Part shown: one piece after another, positions 16,998 through 25,352 of the stretch
Position numbering within the stretch: position 1 is the first letter of the stretch
Layout of the letters: the number at the start of each line of letters is the position of its first letter
Assembly (NCBI RefSeq): GCF_900111815.1
Contig: NZ_LT630004.1
Coordinates: 2,292,697 to 2,356,696 of the forward strand
DNA length: 64,000 bases
Direction of reading: 5' to 3'
DNA from: Bacillus massilinigeriensis
GTDB lineage: Bacteria > Bacillota > Bacilli > Bacillales > Cytobacillaceae
The notes under the pieces: generated by a model
What the model saw: the letters and a program-made list of their open reading frames with translations, nothing else
What the model was told of the DNA's origin: nothing
Databases searched by the model: none
Translations under genes and position numbers: made by a program

Positions 16998-17787
16998 AGC
17001 AGAAATCCTCCACGACGAATACCGAAAAAAACTAACTAGGGAAAACAGGACTGTTCGTTCCTTCCAACTGCTAATCTTTATTGCATTTCTCTCCTTATGG
17101 GAAGCTTCTAGCAGGATAGAGCTCATTGATCCATTGCTTTTTAGCGCCCCGTCTAAAGTCTGGAATTTATTCCTCGACAAACTTGCTGATGGCAGTCTCG
17201 CAGCAAACCTAGGCATAACCTTAACGGAAACAGTTGTAGGTTTTCTGCTCGGTACTCTTTTAGGCACCCTTCTTGCAGCTGCCCTATGGTGGTCGCCGAT
17301 GCTATCTAGAATTCTAGATCCTTACCTTGTTATCATGAATGCAATGCCAAAAGTGGCGCTCGGTCCCATCCTGATTGTTGCACTCGGGCCGACCTTAACT
17401 TCCATCGTTGCGATGGGGGCGATCATTTCCGTTATTATCACCACCATTGTTGTGTATACAGCCTTCCGGGAAGTGGAGCCCAATTATCTCAAAGTGCTTA
17501 GAACAGTAGGTGCTTCCCGCTACCATTGCTTCCGGGAGGCAGTTCTGCCTGCATCATTCCCAACAATCATTTCCACTCTGAAAGTAAATGTCGGATTGTC
17601 ATGGGTGGGGGTTATTGTCGGTGAATTTCTTGCTTCTGCTAAAGGTCTAGGTTATATGATTATTTATGGATTCCAAGTGTTCGATTTCACCCTTGTTCTG
17701 TTATCTCTTCTGATCATCGCCGTGTTCGCAACCCTAATGTACCAAGGAGTGGAACTGCTTGAGAAGAAACTGATCAAAAATAATTAA
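16981..17787 (+). CDS. ytlD: ABC transporter permease YtlD
   Basis: A 268-residue SsuC/TauC-type permease with about six hydrophobic segments. Its EAA loop follows the ATP-binding subunit contact sequence ([19 protein letters not shown]). It starts with TTG inside the end of ytlC, with AAGGAG about 10 nt upstream, so the subunits are coupled. The gene ends 4 nt inside the convergent ytkD. It completes a three-gene uptake system; no enzyme gene sits next to it to reveal the substrate. Confidence 0.9.
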   Translation: MNPKLKAEILHDEYRKKLTRENRTVRSFQLLIFIAFLSLWEASSRIELIDPLLFSAPSKVWNLFLDKLADGSLAANLGITLTETVVGFLLGTLLGTLLAAALWWSPMLSRILDPYLVIMNAMPKVALGPILIVALGPTLTSIVAMGAIISVIITTIVVYTAFREVEPNYLKVLRTVGASRYHCFREAVLPASFPTIISTLKVNVGLSWVGVIVGEFLASAKGLGYMIIYGFQVFDFTLVLLSLLIIAVFATLMYQGVELLEKKLIKNN

Positions 17788-18293
17788 AAGCCCTCTTCAT
17801 TTTCAGGGGGTTTTTGTCCTTTTACATCCATATTTGACGCCAGTTGTAGGAGCACAAATTTCATTACATCATCCTTCATGATAAAGCTGTATTCTTCTCC
17901 AAACCTTTCTGTAAGAAGATTACATTCCCGCAACACTGGTCCTTCCGTTTCAAAATAATGACTGCGGGACCATAACGATTGAATTTCTGCATGATAAATT
18001 CTTTTAATAAAGGATGCACTAGAGCCTGTAACCTTGTATTCACCAACGAATGATAATTTCCTTAGAATGGCTCCCGTTTCTTCCATTACTTCTCGACAGG
18101 CTGCTTCTTCGAGCGTCTCGCCTGGTTCTCTTTTTCCCCCGGGAAACTCAAGCCCTCGTTCCTTATGTTTTGTTAAAAGCCATTTCCCTTCATAACTGCA
18201 AACAACAAGTACATGCTCCGGTTCTCTCTCAAAGCTGTTTTCTCTATAGGTAAAATTGATTTTTTTTCCTTCTTTATCAATGAATTGTTTCAA
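17784..18293 (-). CDS. ytkD: Nudix hydrolase YtkD (nucleoside triphosphatase)
   Basis: A 169-residue Nudix enzyme. The box runs from [13 protein letters not shown] to REVMEETGA (residues about 51-74), with all metal-binding glutamates present. B. subtilis YtkD hydrolyses 8-oxo-dGTP and other NTPs and is linked to RNA 5' processing and to antimutagenesis in spores. The TTG start is the only one in frame with a G-rich site (GGGGGA) at a sensible spacing. The protein is about 10 residues longer than B. subtilis YtkD at the C-terminus. It is convergent with ytlD, overlapping by 4 nt. Confidence 0.88.
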   Translation of the reverse strand: MKQFIDKEGKKINFTYRENSFEREPEHVLVVCSYEGKWLLTKHKERGLEFPGGKREPGETLEEAACREVMEETGAILRKLSFVGEYKVTGSSASFIKRIYHAEIQSLWSRSHYFETEGPVLRECNLLTERFGEEYSFIMKDDVMKFVLLQLASNMDVKGQKPPENEEGF

Positions 18294-18370
18294 CCTGCAT
18301 CCCCCGATTCATCCATCTCCTCCATATTATAAAGGAAAAAAAGGACAGCTTGTACCTTGCTGCCCTGGAT

Positions 18371-18694
18371 TCATGAAAGCTCCGGTAAAATCCCCATGCT
18401 CTCAATATGCTTTTTTGCTTCTGGATCTCCTAGTTGGTATATCGTCCTGTAAATGTCTATCAGAAGCCTGTCTTGGGCGTCATTTTGCTTATCGTAATGA
18501 TACTGCACATAAGGAACATGCGCCCTCAAGAAATTTTGCCAGTCCACTGAGTAATTTTGTTCGAAAATCTCCCTAAGCGCAATGATTTCCTCATCATTTG
18601 CCTCTATTGTATAATTCCAAACAGAAGAACTCCTACTTTGGGTAATTTCCCCACTGCCTATATCGATATAATATCTTTTTTTCTCACCTGCCAT
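18371..18694 (-). CDS. Conserved hypothetical cytosolic protein
   Basis: A 107-residue acidic protein with the ATG (MAGEKKRYYID) preceded by AAAGGGG. It starts with a beta-hairpin-like segment (RYYIDIGSGEIT), followed by amphipathic helices (EIIALREIFEQNY, DWQNFLRAHVPYVQYHY). No cysteines, membrane segment or known catalytic motif. I do not recognise a function; similar proteins occur in Bacillaceae, sometimes labelled hydrolase without support. It stands alone between ytkD and the divergent small gene at 18942. A TTTTTT-flanked region at 18775 marks the divergent promoter area. Confidence 0.7.
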   Translation of the reverse strand: MAGEKKRYYIDIGSGEITQSRSSSVWNYTIEANDEEIIALREIFEQNYSVDWQNFLRAHVPYVQYHYDKQNDAQDRLLIDIYRTIYQLGDPEAKKHIESMGILPELS

Positions 18695-18941
18695 CTGTCT
18701 CACCCCTTTATCTAAAGGTTTCCGCCAAAAGGCCTTGATTATTCGGCGAATTATGTCGGAAAAACATGCTCTAAAATTTTTTTCTCATCCCCTTTCCATG
18801 TTAAAATAAGATTAGAGTAATAGATGGATGCTCCTATTTAACAATAAATAGGAATAAATGAACCGGTTCAGGGTATTAAATACATATAAGCTAAAAAAGA
18901 GAACGAAGAAAAAAGATCAAGGAAAGAAAGGAGGATGGCAT

Positions 18942-19199
18942 ATGAAACTCATTGATGAACTGTATGAATTATATCGGAATAAATTGACAGGTGACGAGGA
19001 AGATATTGATATGCTTGCCTTTGCATTTTTAGAAGAGATGACCAGGGATGATTTAATTAAGCTCATTCAAGAGCTCGATACGCAGGAGCTTTATAATCTT
19101 ATGGGCGTCTATCTAATTGAAAGCCTTAAAGGAAAATTTGCTCAAGATGAATTCGGCCAGCATCCTGCTCCACTTTACCCTTCAAGAAATATCCATTAA
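18942..19199 (+). CDS. Small acidic DUF6154-like protein
   Basis: An 85-residue protein with the ATG at 18942, 7 nt after AAAGGAGG. It is a chain of short acidic helices (MKLIDELYELYRNKL, DDLIKLIQELD, ELYNLMGVYLIESL). It looks like the Bacillaceae DUF6154 family of unknown function, recalled from composition and length rather than checked. The frame is open upstream to 18858, but those codons are Lys-rich leader without a site. It precedes dps in the opposite direction, and a terminator follows at 19218. Confidence 0.75.
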   Translation: MKLIDELYELYRNKLTGDEEDIDMLAFAFLEEMTRDDLIKLIQELDTQELYNLMGVYLIESLKGKFAQDEFGQHPAPLYPSRNIH

Positions 19200-19217
19200 A
19201 AAATACATATTTCACCC

Positions 19218-19242
19218 AGGCCCCTGAACGCGGGTCTTTTTA
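19218..19242 (+). terminator. Weak terminator after the small acidic gene
   Basis: AGGCCC (19218-19223) pairs with GGGTCT (19232-19237, one G-T wobble), followed by five T. Confidence 0.5.
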
Positions 19243-19254
19243 TTTCGACCATGT

Positions 19255-19289
19255 AAAAAGGAACAGCCCTCAGCAGACTGTTCCTTTTT
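19255..19289. terminator. Bidirectional terminator of dps
   Basis: Arms aaaaaggaacag and ctgttccttttt form a 12-bp perfect stem with an 11-nt loop. It overlaps the dps stop codon and has T-rich tails on both strands. Confidence 0.9.
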
Positions 19290-19725
19290 AAGACAAATAA
19301 GCTCGGAACATCCATAGATGCTTACGAAGGCTTTTCATCACTCCGAGCAGCATGTCAGCAGTACCCTCATCTTGAGCCTGCTCTGCCAACTTGATTCCTT
19401 CTTGCAGTTCTTCTGCAGTTTTGGAGAAGTCTTCACTAAGGGTGCGGATCATTTCTGTTTCATTTTCACTCCCTGTTGCCTCAGATACAGATGACATCTC
19501 TAAACATTCTTTCATTGTTGCGACCGGCTTGCCGTTCAGCGCAAGAATTCTTTCTGCAAATTCGTCAATAATGACAGCTGCTTCATTGTAAAGCTCTTCA
19601 AACTTTTCATGCAGCGTAAAAAACTGTGGTCCTTTCACGAACCAATGATAGTTATGTAACTTTACGTAAAGAACTGTCCAGTTAGCTACCTGCTTGTTAA
19701 CAGATTGTATTAATTCTGCAGACAT
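19288..19725 (-). CDS. dps: DNA-protecting ferritin-like protein (Dps)
   Basis: A 145-residue Dps protein, the same length as B. subtilis Dps. The inter-subunit ferroxidase residues sit in HNYHWFVKG (residues about 27-35) and in the EKFEELYNEAA and DEFAER stretches. It forms a hollow 12-mer that oxidises and stores iron and binds DNA. The ATG (MSAEL) is taken at 11 nt from AAGGAGG; another ATG three codons earlier is too close. Position next to luxS matches B. subtilis, where dps is under the general stress sigma factor. A second Dps lies at 61913. Confidence 0.95.
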   Translation of the reverse strand: MSAELIQSVNKQVANWTVLYVKLHNYHWFVKGPQFFTLHEKFEELYNEAAVIIDEFAERILALNGKPVATMKECLEMSSVSEATGSENETEMIRTLSEDFSKTAEELQEGIKLAEQAQDEGTADMLLGVMKSLRKHLWMFRAYLS

Positions 19726-19840
19726 AATTATCATCTCCTCCTTCTATTCATATACCCTATTTTCCCAACTTCTAAACATTTTCCATGCTTTCAGGATAGA
19801 GAACATGATAAAATCATTTTGAGACAAAGGGGGTTTTTTT

Positions 19841-19990
19841 ATGTATACAGTACTTATTATTTCCATCATTATTGTCCTGCTCGTGCTTATCCTTGCAGTT
19901 TTGACAACTTCCAAAGCATATAAATTCAAGCATACTGTCGACCCGGTTAAACCGCATTCTGATGAATCGGAGAAAAATGAGAAAGACTAA
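19841..19990 (+). CDS. ytzI: Small single-pass membrane protein, YtzI-like
   Basis: A 49-residue peptide too short for default gene finding. One membrane helix (residues about 4-25) is followed by a basic then acidic tail (AYKFKHTVDPVKPHSD). AAAGGGGG lies 7 nt before the ATG. Position and layout fit the Bacillus YtzI family, which is of unknown function. The stop is inside a tandem 14-nt duplication (gagaaagactaat repeated), so a short repeat extends beyond the gene. Confidence 0.7.
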   Translation: MYTVLIISIIIVLLVLILAVLTTSKAYKFKHTVDPVKPHSDESEKNEKD

Positions 19991-20007
19991 TGAGAAAGAC
20001 TAATGTT

Positions 20008-20042
20008 AGAAAGGAGGATACCATTAAGGCATCCTCCTTTCT
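20008..20042. terminator. Hairpin between ytzI and luxS
   Basis: A 12-bp perfect stem (20008-20019 with 20031-20042, arm agaaaggaggat) with an 11-nt loop. It lies between convergent genes; T-runs are short. Confidence 0.65.
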
Positions 20043-20051
20043 TCATAAGCT

Positions 20052-20525
20052 TTATGCAAATACTTTTTTCAATTCTTCTTTATCCTGCTCAAGCCAGAAT
20101 CGCATCAATTTCTTTGCACCTTCTAAATCATGAAGCTTTGCCTGGCCGCACTGCGCTTCGTTAGCAGCTGGTATTTCTGTGACTTCCACTGATTCCTTCA
20201 TTGTTGCATCAAGCAATTCAATTACTTCCTCCACTGAAGGCGTCCCGCTCACAACAAGATAGTATCCTGTCTGGCAGCCCATAGGTGATATATCAATAAT
20301 GTCAAAATGATCGTATTTTTCCGCATGTCCCCTTAAGTTAAACGCAAGCAGGTGTTCAAGTGTATGAATCGTATCAGGCTTCATCGCCTGTTTGTTCGGC
20401 TGGCAGAAACGGATATCAAATTTGTTGACGATGCCGTCTGTTCCAACTTTGTGCACTCCGCAGTGCCTGACATATGGAGCATTAACCGCATTATGGTCTA
20501 ACTCAAAACTTTCAACTGATGGCAT
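20052..20525 (-). CDS. luxS: S-ribosylhomocysteine lyase (LuxS)
   Basis: A 157-residue metalloenzyme that cleaves S-ribosylhomocysteine to homocysteine and the AI-2 precursor DPD, in the activated methyl cycle. The metal site is H54-x2-E57-H58 (HTLEHL) with C126 (AQCGQ), and C84 (GCQTGYY) is the catalytic acid-base cysteine. All three are present. AAAGGAG precedes the ATG. It functions after SAM-dependent methylations and hydrolysis of S-adenosylhomocysteine. No mtnN gene is adjacent. Confidence 0.97.
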   Translation of the reverse strand: MPSVESFELDHNAVNAPYVRHCGVHKVGTDGIVNKFDIRFCQPNKQAMKPDTIHTLEHLLAFNLRGHAEKYDHFDIIDISPMGCQTGYYLVVSGTPSVEEVIELLDATMKESVEVTEIPAANEAQCGQAKLHDLEGAKKLMRFWLEQDKEELKKVFA

Positions 20526-20661
20526 GGTGATTCACTCCTTTTTCATTGCTTTTCCCCATTATACAATAAATTCCGAGTTAATTCATCAGTTTACACAGAT
20601 ATTTCATTTTTAGACGGATTGCTCGATATATGCTATGTTTATTTCAGGGAGGAGAGTCGTT

Positions 20662-20928
20662 TTGTTCAAGAAAGGAATACTGAAACTAATTCGCTTTTAC
20701 CAGGTCGCAATATCACCGCTTAAGCCTCCATCATGCCGTTTTTATCCTACATGTTCTCAATATGGGCTAGAATCCGTCACACGTTTTGGTGTTTTCAAGG
20801 GCTCACTGATGACCATCATTAGAATATTGAAATGCCAGCCGCTTCATCCTGGTGGACACGATCCCGTCCCCGAGAAATGGCCGGTACGAAAACGAAAAGG
20901 AACGGAAAAGGAGAACGATCAGGATTGA
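20662..20928 (+). CDS. yidD: Membrane protein insertion efficiency factor YidD
   Basis: An 88-residue YidD family protein. It has the conserved [20 protein letters not shown] run with the [11 protein letters not shown] cysteine motif, and the HPGGHDPVP ending motif. It is amphipathic rather than spanning, and aids YidC/SpoIIIJ-dependent insertion of membrane proteins. The TTG (MFKKGILKL) is chosen because GGAGG lies upstream; an ATG at 20635 has no site. It is named ytjA in B. subtilis. It overlaps the 3' end of the convergent carbonic anhydrase gene by 10 nt. Confidence 0.9.
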   Translation: MFKKGILKLIRFYQVAISPLKPPSCRFYPTCSQYGLESVTRFGVFKGSLMTIIRILKCQPLHPGGHDPVPEKWPVRKRKGTEKENDQD

Positions 20929-21482
20929 TAGCCATCAACCACTACATCTAGCTTACCTGTCCCCGGATCAATGACAAGACCGTGCACAGGAATATCCCTT
21001 GGCAGTAGTGGGTGCTTCTTGATCATTTCCACACTGTGAGCGACACTTTCCGAGACATTATCAAATCCGTGCAGCCACTCTTTTATATCTATGCCCGAAT
21101 ACGTGAGGGTTTCCAGCGTTTCTTCTTGTATCCCTCTGGCCTTCATTGAATCTATGACTGTCTCGGGTTTCATCCCGCTCATTCCGCAGTCATGATGCCC
21201 GATAACTAGTACTTCCTCTGCTTGAAGCTGATAAACTGCCACAAGCAAGCTTCTCATGATACTCCCAAAAGGATGCGTAACAAGCGCGCCTGCATTTTTT
21301 ACAATTTTGACATCCCCGTTTCCGACATTCAGAGCCTTAGGAAGCAATTCCAGAAGCCTGGTATCCATGCAAGTTAAAATAACCATTTTTTTGTTCGGAA
21401 ATTTCGTTGTCGAAAACTGTTCATACTTTTTTTCTAAAACGAACTTCTCATTATAATCCAGAATTTGCTGCAGTGTTTTCAT
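20919..21482 (-). CDS. ytiB: Beta-carbonic anhydrase (YtiB)
   Basis: A 187-residue beta-class carbonic anhydrase converting CO2 and water to bicarbonate. The zinc ligands are C38 (CMDTR, with D40 and R42 the gating pair), H96 and C99 (GHHDCG). Length and motif order match the class. It is monocistronic and convergent with yidD. Position next to luxS and yidD is as in B. subtilis YtiB. The ATG sits after an AGGTAATGGGAG tract. Confidence 0.93.
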   Translation of the reverse strand: MKTLQQILDYNEKFVLEKKYEQFSTTKFPNKKMVILTCMDTRLLELLPKALNVGNGDVKIVKNAGALVTHPFGSIMRSLLVAVYQLQAEEVLVIGHHDCGMSGMKPETVIDSMKARGIQEETLETLTYSGIDIKEWLHGFDNVSESVAHSVEMIKKHPLLPRDIPVHGLVIDPGTGKLDVVVDGYQS

Positions 21483-21552
21483 CTCCCATTACCTCCGTAT
21501 CCTACTGTATTCTAAATAAGAATACAGCAATTTTCTCTTCAAGTGAACTCTC

Positions 21553-21608
21553 TTGATTTTTGTGCATGAATTAGGTAACATACAAAGAGTAAATCGTAAT
21601 CATTACGA
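21553..21608 (+). promoter_or_regulatory. Promoter and perfect Zur box of the zinc-binding lipoprotein gene
   Basis: -35 TTGATT (21553-21558), 17 nt, -10 TAACAT (21576-21581). TCGTAAT-C-ATTACGA (21594-21608) is a perfect 7-1-7 palindrome, identical to the B. subtilis Zur consensus core. It lies just downstream of the expected +1, so bound Zur would block transcription when zinc is plentiful. Confidence 0.85.
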
Positions 21609-21635
21609 ATTAATAATAACTATGCGGAGGAAATC

Positions 21636-22595
21636 ATGAAGAAATTTCGTTTATTTGCATCACTGCTCCTCGGAGCAAGCCTACTCTTAACAGGCTGTTC
21701 CGGCTCACAAAATGCACAAGAGAAAGACAAGGATAATGTGGTGGAGATTTATACAACCGTGTATCCATTGCAGTATTTTGCTGAAAGGATTGGCGGTAAG
21801 GATGTATCCGTAGAAACGATATATCCTCCAGGAGCCGATGAACACACGTTTGAACCTTCACAAAAGGATATGATGGAACTAGCTGATTCAGACTTGTTTA
21901 TCTATGTAGGACTTGGACTTGAGGGGTTTGTAGAGAAAGCAAAGGAAACATTAAAAAACGAAGATGTAAAGCTTATTTCTGCCGGAAGCGAACTCCAGCT
22001 AGGAAATCGTGTTAAAGACCAGGAAGAACAGGAACATGAAGAACATGAAGAAGATGGACATCAGCATGGAGATGTAGATCCGCATGTTTGGCTTGATCCT
22101 CAATATGCCAAAGCCATGGCGATAGAAATTAATACACGGCTAGGTGAAGTCCTCCCTTCAAAAAAGAAACAATTCGATGAAAATTATCAGCAGCTTGCCG
22201 GCGAACTTGACTCGCTTGATAAAAAATTCAAGAACACACTTTCCGATACAAAGCACGATGAGTTTCTCGTTTCCCATGCAGCATACGGCTATTGGGAAGA
22301 TCGATATGGCATTGAGCAAACAAGCATCTCTGGATTGTCCACAACTAACGAGCCTTCGCAAAAAAAACTGGGAACCCTTGTTACACATGCGAAAAAGGAA
22401 GGAATAAAATATGTGCTCATGGAGCAAAACTTCGAGTCCCGAATTGCCGAAACAGTACGGAAAGAATTAAATGCAAAGAAATTAATTCTCCACAATCTTT
22501 CGGTTTTAACAGAAGAAGATATTGAAAAGGGCGAAACGTATTTTACTCTTATGGAGAAAAACCTGAAAACGCTTGATAAAGCATTGAACGAATAA
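21636..22595 (+). CDS. znuA: Zinc ABC transporter substrate-binding lipoprotein (ZnuA-like)
   Basis: A 319-residue cluster A-I metal-binding protein. The signal peptide ends at LLTGC with Cys21 lipidated. A histidine and acid-rich loop (residues about 128-150, with HEEHEEDGHQHGD) precedes DPHVWLDP, the usual metal ligand motif, and HTFEPSQ carries the first ligand. Similar to B. subtilis ZnuA (YcdH). A perfect Zur box supports zinc as the ligand. No permease or ATPase gene is adjacent, so it must work with components encoded elsewhere. GCGGAGG lies before the ATG. Confidence 0.9.
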   Translation: MKKFRLFASLLLGASLLLTGCSGSQNAQEKDKDNVVEIYTTVYPLQYFAERIGGKDVSVETIYPPGADEHTFEPSQKDMMELADSDLFIYVGLGLEGFVEKAKETLKNEDVKLISAGSELQLGNRVKDQEEQEHEEHEEDGHQHGDVDPHVWLDPQYAKAMAIEINTRLGEVLPSKKKQFDENYQQLAGELDSLDKKFKNTLSDTKHDEFLVSHAAYGYWEDRYGIEQTSISGLSTTNEPSQKKLGTLVTHAKKEGIKYVLMEQNFESRIAETVRKELNAKKLILHNLSVLTEEDIEKGETYFTLMEKNLKTLDKALNE

Positions 22596-22710
22596 ATATT
22601 CCCTCCGGATTTTATTCTCGATATACCAAATCATCCGTACATTACCTGACTTCCTTTCAAAATAATGAAAATACTATGAAGGATCCACATTATCCAAAGG
22701 GGGTCATGCA

Positions 22711-22866
22711 ATGGCGAAGGACGTACTCTGCGAAGTCAATAACTGCCTATATTGGGCAGAGGGAAACCTCTGTGGTGCAGACCAAATTTATGTTGTCAGC
22801 AGCATTGGAGATACAGCAGCTGAAACAGATGACACTGGCTGCAAAACCTTTGTACCAGCACAATAA
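22711..22866 (+). CDS. DUF1540 cysteine-rich small protein
   Basis: A 51-residue protein too short for default gene finding. It has the DUF1540 pattern: C-x4-NC-x2-W (CEVNNCLYW), then GNLCGAD, and a C-terminal TGCKTF. The four cysteines may bind metal. AAAGGGGG precedes the ATG. Function unknown. It stands alone, convergent with hmp and separated from it by a strong terminator. Confidence 0.85.
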   Translation: MAKDVLCEVNNCLYWAEGNLCGADQIYVVSSIGDTAAETDDTGCKTFVPAQ

Positions 22867-22871
22867 AAATG

Positions 22872-22904
22872 GAGAGGGAAGGGCGGCGGCCCTTCCCTCT
22901 CTTT
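22872..22904. terminator. Bidirectional terminator between the DUF1540 gene and hmp
   Basis: Stem gagagggaagggc (22872-22884) with gcccttccctctc (22889-22901), 13 bp perfect, loop GGCG. Confidence 0.9.
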
Positions 22905-22905
22905 A

Positions 22906-24099
22906 CTATAATTGTTCCATTGGACCGAATACTTCATAATGAATCCTTTCCTGCGGAATACCGAGCTCTCTAAGGCTAATGTATATCGACTTCATAAAAA
23001 GCTTCGGACCGCAGAAGTAATAATCTGCATTTACCGCGGGAATCATTTCAGCGAGTGATTCCTTCGTAACAAATCCCTCTTCATAATAGCTTGGGGCTCC
23101 TTTATCTTCCTTTGTTGGAGAATCGTAAAAAACAAAGCTCTTCACATTGCCTTTCTTCACACATTCCTTTACTTCTTGTGAAAAAGTATGATTTCTGCCG
23201 TTTGATGTAGCATGGATGAAAGTCACTTCTCGCTGGGGCTGGGCATCCACTGTAGCCTGCAGCATACTGAAGAGTGGAGTAATACCAACACCTCCGCTAA
23301 TAAGCACAAGCGGCCCCTCTTCATACGGATGAACAGTGAAGTCTCCAGCAGGAGCACTTACTTTCACAACAGTTCCTTCCTCTGCATGATCATGAAGAAA
23401 ATGTGAAACAACCCCAGCTTTTCCGTTTTGTTCTCCTTCCCGCTTTACTGTGATGCGATAATAATCTCTCCCTGGCGCTGCGGAAAGACTATATTGCCTT
23501 ATATGCTTGAAGGAATCATTGGTGCTTTCGACAAGAACACTTACATACTGCCCGGGAAGAAATTCCGGTAGGAAATCGCCGTCCACTGGCTGCAGATAAA
23601 AAGAGGCAACATGATCACCCTCAGCCACTTTCCTGACAACCTTGAAATCTCGAAACCCTTCCCATCCTGCTTGATGATACATTTCTGCTTCCACACTGAT
23701 AAAAACGTCCGCTATCACCTTGTATGCTTCTTTCCAAGCATGGAGAATCTCTTCATCCGCTGCTTCCCCAAGGACTTCCTTGATTGCAAGCAGCAGGTAC
23801 TTCCCAACAATCGGATACTGCTCAGGCTGAATCCCAATACTACGGTGTTTGTGAGCAATCAAACGGACCTCAGGTAAGATTGCTTCAAGCTTGTCAATGT
23901 AACTTGCTGCTGCATAAACAGCCGAGGCAAGCGCTCTTTGCTGCTGTCCTTTCTTCTGGTTCGCATGGTTAAAAATGTTCAAAAGCTCTGGGTGGTCTGA
24001 AAACATTCTTTTGTAAAATACGCTCGTAATTTTCTCTCCGTGCTCTTCGAGTACAGGTACTGTCGATTTAATGATAGCTATTGTTTTCTGATCTAGCAT
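22906..24099 (-). CDS. hmp: Flavohemoprotein, nitric oxide dioxygenase (Hmp)
   Basis: A 397-residue three-domain protein. The N-terminal globin has the proximal H85 (HKHRSIGI) and the distal Tyr/Gln region. The FAD-binding domain carries RQYSLSAA, and the C-terminal NAD(P)H domain carries GGVGITPLFSML. It converts nitric oxide to nitrate using O2 and NAD(P)H. The ATG at 24099 (MLDQKTIAII) is chosen with GAGGG upstream. Its promoter region contains a Crp/Fnr-type palindrome, matching the control of hmp by oxygen or NO-responsive regulators. Confidence 0.95.
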   Translation of the reverse strand: MLDQKTIAIIKSTVPVLEEHGEKITSVFYKRMFSDHPELLNIFNHANQKKGQQQRALASAVYAAASYIDKLEAILPEVRLIAHKHRSIGIQPEQYPIVGKYLLLAIKEVLGEAADEEILHAWKEAYKVIADVFISVEAEMYHQAGWEGFRDFKVVRKVAEGDHVASFYLQPVDGDFLPEFLPGQYVSVLVESTNDSFKHIRQYSLSAAPGRDYYRITVKREGEQNGKAGVVSHFLHDHAEEGTVVKVSAPAGDFTVHPYEEGPLVLISGGVGITPLFSMLQATVDAQPQREVTFIHATSNGRNHTFSQEVKECVKKGNVKSFVFYDSPTKEDKGAPSYYEEGFVTKESLAEMIPAVNADYYFCGPKLFMKSIYISLRELGIPQERIHYEVFGPMEQL

Positions 24100-24167
24100 T
24101 GTCAACACCCTCTTCTGTATTTATCACTACTCACACAGTAATTATAAAATTAACTGAAATCATTTAT

Positions 24168-24183
24168 TGTGATATAAATCACG
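24168..24183. promoter_or_regulatory. Fnr/Crp-type palindrome upstream of hmp
   Basis: TGTGA-TATAAA-TCACG is one base from the TGTGA-N6-TCACA consensus and lies 69 nt before the hmp start. It could bind Fnr or another Crp-family protein; ArcR, encoded at 51629, belongs to the same family. Confidence 0.65.
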
Positions 24184-24215
24184 CATCGTCATATTTTCTT
24201 CATTCTATTCCATGT

Positions 24216-24247
24216 AAAAAGGCAGCTGAATAAGCTGCCTCCTTTTT
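24216..24247 (-). terminator. Terminator of the menaquinone operon
   Basis: aggcagct (24220-24227) pairs with agctgcct (24233-24240), followed on the minus strand by TTTTTA. It covers the menC stop. Confidence 0.85.
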
Positions 24248-25352
24248 ACATAAAGTATTCTTCTGTAAATTGGGTTACTTCGGCTAACCTTCGCTCATGG
24301 ATTTCAAAACCTATCCCAGGTGATGATGGAATTAAGATCCGCCCATGCTTTACTTCGATTTCCGGCATGATGATATCCTGTTCCCAATAACGGGAAGAGC
24401 CAGATATATCGCCCGGAATCGTAAAGCCTGGTAGAGATGCAAGAGCGATGCTATGTGCCCGTGATACTCCAAACTCAATCATGCCTCCACACCAGACAGG
24501 TATATCATGCTCTCTACAGTAATCGTGGATTTTCATTGCAGGTCCTAATCCTCCGACTCTTCCAGCCTTAATGTTCATAACGCCGCAGCTGCCAAGTTCG
24601 ATTGCTTTTCTTGCAGACTCAAAACTTGTAATACTCTCATCAAGACAAATCGGTGTCCTAATCAGTTTTTGTAGTTTTGCATGTTCAATGATGTCATCAT
24701 GTGCAAGCGGCTGCTCCACCATTAAAAGATCGAATTCATCCAGTGCCAGCAATCTTTCAGCATCCTGGAGGGTATAGGCAGAATTAGCATCTGCCATCAA
24801 ATCTAGATCAGGAAAGTGCCGTCGGATTATTTGAATGAGTTTGATATCGTTTTCTGGGCTTATTTTTACCTTGACTCTTGTGAAACCTTCACTCAAATAA
24901 AACTCAATCTGATTGAGAGAATCATTGATTGTCTTTCCGGCAATAACAACACCTGCTGGAATGGATTCCCCTACTCCGCCGATATATTGGAAAAGCGGCA
25001 TCCCCTTTCTTTTCGCAGCTAAATCCCAGAATGCGCTTTCCATACCAGCCTTAGCCATCAGATTTCCACGATATTTGCGAAAAATATTTGCGGTATCGTG
25101 TGGTGTACTCGGCATGTTATCCCGTAATAACGGAATCAAAAAATCGACCATCATATGCCAGCACGTTTTAACGGTTTCTTCTGTATACCACGGAGAGGTG
25201 AACGCCACGCTTTCACCATACCCTTTTACACCATCTTTTCCTGTCACTTCGATGATGATTCCCTCACGCTCTGTGACAGTCTCCAAATGGGTAGAAAAAG
25301 GGGTTTTCAATGGCATTTTTATATGATGCAGCTTGATTGACCGTATATTCAT
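24246..25352 (-). CDS. menC: o-Succinylbenzoate synthase (MenC)
   Basis: A 368-residue enolase-superfamily enzyme that dehydrates SHCHC to o-succinylbenzoate. The catalytic lysine pair is in KVKISPEN and NIKAGRVGG. The metal ligands are in MADANSAYT, VEQPL and LDESI. It is the last gene of menFDHBEC. Its ATG overlaps the menE stop by 4 nt (ATGA), so the two are coupled. Some members of the Bacillus branch also racemise N-acylamino acids; the operon supports the menaquinone role. Confidence 0.95.
   Translation of the reverse strand: MNIRSIKLHHIKMPLKTPFSTHLETVTEREGIIIEVTGKDGVKGYGESVAFTSPWYTEETVKTCWHMMVDFLIPLLRDNMPSTPHDTANIFRKYRGNLMAKAGMESAFWDLAAKRKGMPLFQYIGGVGESIPAGVVIAGKTINDSLNQIEFYLSEGFTRVKVKISPENDIKLIQIIRRHFPDLDLMADANSAYTLQDAERLLALDEFDLLMVEQPLAHDDIIEHAKLQKLIRTPICLDESITSFESARKAIELGSCGVMNIKAGRVGGLGPAMKIHDYCREHDIPVWCGGMIEFGVSRAHSIALASLPGFTIPGDISGSSRYWEQDIIMPEIEVKHGRILIPSSPGIGFEIHERRLAEVTQFTEEYFM

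Noticed and set aside
16969-17000. Possible frameshift between ytlC and ytlD
   Set aside because: The 17-nt overlap is normal coupling in ABC operons and both proteins are full length.
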